DNA of 6,082 nucleotides, taken from the NCBI GenBank assembly GCA_019695455.1, contig JAEUAC010000323.1:1-6082 (forward strand), written 5' to 3'. The notes beneath the pieces were generated by a model. That model was not told the origin of the DNA. It saw nothing but the letters and a program-made list of their open reading frames with translations, and did no database searches. The position numbers and the translations under genes were made by a program. Within the stretch, counting starts at the first letter, position 1. The number at the start of each line of letters is the position of its first letter. This DNA comes from Methylorubrum extorquens. Its GTDB lineage: Bacteria > Pseudomonadota > Alphaproteobacteria > Rhizobiales > Beijerinckiaceae. Positions 4,192 to 6,082 of this stretch are shown here, in pieces.

Positions 4192-6082
4192 TGCGCCCTC
4201 CCCCGTTGTCCCGGATCACGACCGCGTCGAGCGCGAGGCAATCGGCCTCGTGCGTGCCGACCAGCACCGGGTTCGCGTCCACGGACACGATGCGCGGATC
4301 CTCCGCCATCAGGCGGCCGAGCGCGGCCGCGGCCGCGGCGAACCGGTCGAGCGCGAAGGGCGGCTCGCCGCGCGTGCCCGCGAGGACGGGCGCGATGCGC
4401 AGCCGGCCGAGCGCCGTGCGCACCTCCGCGGCCGAGAAGGGCGGCAGCAGCACCTGCGCGTCCGGCATCGCCTCGACGTACTTGCCGCCGTCGCCGACGA
4501 TGACGACCGGCCCGAAGAACGGATCGCGGTGGGCTCCGAGGAGCAGTTCGCGACGCCCCGTCGCCATCGGGGCGACCAGCACGCCCGACGAGCGCGCGCC
4601 CTGCGCCGCGAGCGCGGCGCGGCAGGCCTCGAAGGCGCCCCGGACCGCGTCGGCCTCGCGGAGCCCGAGATGGACCAGGCCGAGCTCGCTCTTGTGGGCG
4701 ACGTCCGGCGAGCAGCCCTTGGCGACGACCGCCCCCCCAAACGCGGCCGCCGCCGCGACCGCCTCCTCGGCCGTCGCGCAGAGGCGGTGCGGGACGACGG
4801 GCAGGCCGGCCTGCGCCAGGAGCGCGAGGCTCTCCGCCTCGTCGAGCAGCGTGCCCGCCCCGCCCCCCGCGGCGGCCGCGTCCGGCGCCCGGCGGCTCGG
4901 GCGGGACGCGGCCGCCGCCATCAGCTCGTGGTGGCGGATGAACTGGTGGAGCGAGCGGATGGCGGCGCCCTCCCCGTCGAAGACGGGCAGGCCGCGGCTC
5001 CGGAACGGGGTCGCGACGATCTCCTGCGGGGCCACCACGACGACCGGCTTCCCCGTCGCGTCGGCGAAGGCCGCCGTGTCGCGCCCGAAGGCCTCGACGT
5101 CGTAGGCGCGGCCCGCGACCGGGATGCCGACCACGAAGGCGTCGGCCGAGGGGTCGTCCGCGATCACGGGCAGGATCTCGCCGAGCAGGCGGCTGTTGGT
5201 GAGGAGGGCCGCCGTGATGTCGACCGGGTTGGCCGTCGCCGCGAAGCCCGGCAGGATGGCCCGCAGCCGCGCCTGGGTGTCGTCGCGCAGCGGCGCGAGT
5301 TCGAGCCCGGCGCTCGTCGCGGCGTCGGCCGCCATGACGCAGGTCGCGCCCGAGTTCGAGATCGCCACGATGCGCCGGCCGCGGGGCGTCCAGCCCTTCA
5401 GGTACAGCTCCGCCGCCTCGACGAGCTCCGCCGTGTCGCGGACGCGCCAGATGCCGTGGCTCTCGAGAAAGGCGTCGACGACCCGGTCCTCGTTGGCGAG
5501 CGCGCCCGTATGCGAGCGCGCCGCGCTCTGCCCGGCGGCCGTGCGGCCCGATTTCAGCGCCACGATCGGCAGGCCGTGCTCGCGCGCCACGGCGGCGGCC
5601 TGCGCGAGGTGGTGCGGATCCGGGATGCTCTCGAGGTAGAGGAGGAGGAGGCGCAGGTCCCGGTCGGCCGCGACGGTCGCGGCGAGCTCGCAGACCGTGA
5701 CGTCGGCGTCGTTGCCCGTCGCGTGGGCGTGGCGCACGCCGATCCCGCGCCGGCGCAGCAGGCCGTAGGGCACGACGCTCATGGCGCCGCTCTGGCTCAC
5801 GATGCCGACCGGCCCGTCGAGCGGCGCGACCTCGTTGAACATGGACGAGAAGCTCGCGACGGCGCCGGTGCCGAAATTCGCGAGCCCCTGCGTGTTCGGG
5901 CCGATCATGCGCATGCCGCGCGCCCGCGCCCGCGCCACCATGGCCCGCTCCGCCGCCTTGCCCTCCTCGCCCCCGCTCTCGCCGAAGCCCGAGGTCATCA
6001 TGATGGCGACCTTCACGCCCATGAGGCCGCATTCGTCGAGCGCCGCCACGGCAGCCTCGCCCGGCACCGCGATGATGGCCAT
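4178..6082 (-). CDS. Acyl-CoA synthetase, NDP-forming type (CoA-binding + ATP-grasp), 5' end outside window
   Basis: The visible 634 residues cover most of an ADP-forming-type acyl/acetyl-CoA synthetase, which links a carboxylic acid to CoA through a phosphohistidine intermediate. They begin inside the N-terminal CoA-binding Rossmann domain: AIIAVPGEA at 2-10, then GPNTQGLANF at 61-70. The ligase-CoA region follows: VSQSGAMS (95-102), SHTGALA (190-196) with His191 as the likely phosphorylated His, SNSGA (242-246) and NPVDIT (285-290). After an Ala/Gly/Arg linker (about 388-411) comes the ATP-grasp_5 domain: SPDVAHKSELGLV (458-470), REL-LG--RDPFFGPVV (511-527) and VDANPVLVG (601-609). Comparison with the family suggests that roughly 75-85 N-terminal residues are missing, so the ATG at 6082 is internal. 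The gene overlaps the downstream Bug-protein gene by 14 bases. The acid substrate is unknown; some family members are instead protein acetyltransferases with an extra GNAT domain, not seen here. Confidence 0.88.
   Translation of the reverse strand: MAIIAVPGEAAVAALDECGLMGVKVAIMMTSGFGESGGEEGKAAERAMVARARARGMRMIGPNTQGLANFGTGAVASFSSMFNEVAPLDGPVGIVSQSGAMSVVPYGLLRRRGIGVRHAHATGNDADVTVCELAATVAADRDLRLLLLYLESIPDPHHLAQAAAVAREHGLPIVALKSGRTAAGQSAARSHTGALANEDRVVDAFLESHGIWRVRDTAELVEAAELYLKGWTPRGRRIVAISNSGATCVMAADAATSAGLELAPLRDDTQARLRAILPGFAATANPVDITAALLTNSRLLGEILPVIADDPSADAFVVGIPVAGRAYDVEAFGRDTAAFADATGKPVVVVAPQEIVATPFRSRGLPVFDGEGAAIRSLHQFIRHHELMAAAASRPSRRAPDAAAAGGGAGTLLDEAESLALLAQAGLPVVPHRLCATAEEAVAAAAAFGGAVVAKGCSPDVAHKSELGLVHLGLREADAVRGAFEACRAALAAQGARSSGVLVAPMATGRRELLLGAHRDPFFGPVVIVGDGGKYVEAMPDAQVLLPPFSAAEVRTALGRLRIAPVLAGTRGEPPFALDRFAAAAAALGRLMAEDPRIVSVDANPVLVGTHEADCLALDAVVIRDNGGGRNATT

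Noticed and set aside
3553..4503. 316-codon plus-strand frame antisense to the binding-protein gene
   Set aside because: It is a shadow: Arg/Gly/His-rich, with no recognisable motifs, covering two well-supported genes on the other strand.
4092..6032. 646-codon minus-strand frame overlapping the acyl-CoA synthetase
   Set aside because: It is dominated by Arg, Gly, Ala and Pro and has no family motifs, while the alternative frame has complete CoA-binding and ATP-grasp motifs.

Overview
The window is very GC-rich (clearly above 65 %), with codons strongly biased to G or C at the third position. It looks like chromosomal DNA of an alphaproteobacterium. Methylobacterium or a related Hyphomicrobiales genus would fit the mix of sugar-nucleotide genes and a Bug-family binding protein, but the genus is an inference.

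Layout from left to right. (1) Positions 1-2154, minus strand, hold a surface-polysaccharide unit. The main gene encodes a 677-residue protein. Its C-terminal ~435 residues are an RfbH/DdhC-type (E1) CDP-4-keto-6-deoxyglucose 3-dehydrase with all diagnostic residues in place. Its N-terminal ~240 residues look like a shrunken, catalytically dead remnant of the preceding pathway enzyme, CDP-glucose 4,6-dehydratase (RfbG). The stop codon of this gene overlaps the GTG start of a membrane-protein gene that runs off the left edge. (2) Positions 2155-2608 are a 454-base divergent intergenic region with a TTAAC/GTTAA dyad, a possible 71-codon ORF and a repeated leader. (3) Positions 2609-3103, plus strand, hold a GNAT N-acetyltransferase with less extreme codon use than its neighbours. 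(4) Positions 3104-3216 are a convergent gap carrying a second, diverged copy of the GNAT leader and start codon, so the GNAT gene lies between two direct repeats 571 bases apart. (5) Positions 3217-6082, minus strand, hold an operon: a 5'-truncated CoA-binding/ATP-grasp acyl-CoA synthetase (NDP-forming type), overlapping by 14 bases a Bug/TctC-family periplasmic solute-binding protein.

Functionally there are two unrelated minus-strand operons, one for 3,6-dideoxyhexose synthesis and one for organic-acid capture and CoA activation, separated by a small GNAT cassette that looks acquired or rearranged. The most unusual items are the RfbG-remnant/RfbH fusion and the repeat-bounded GNAT unit. No RNA genes, CRISPR arrays or insertion sequences were seen.
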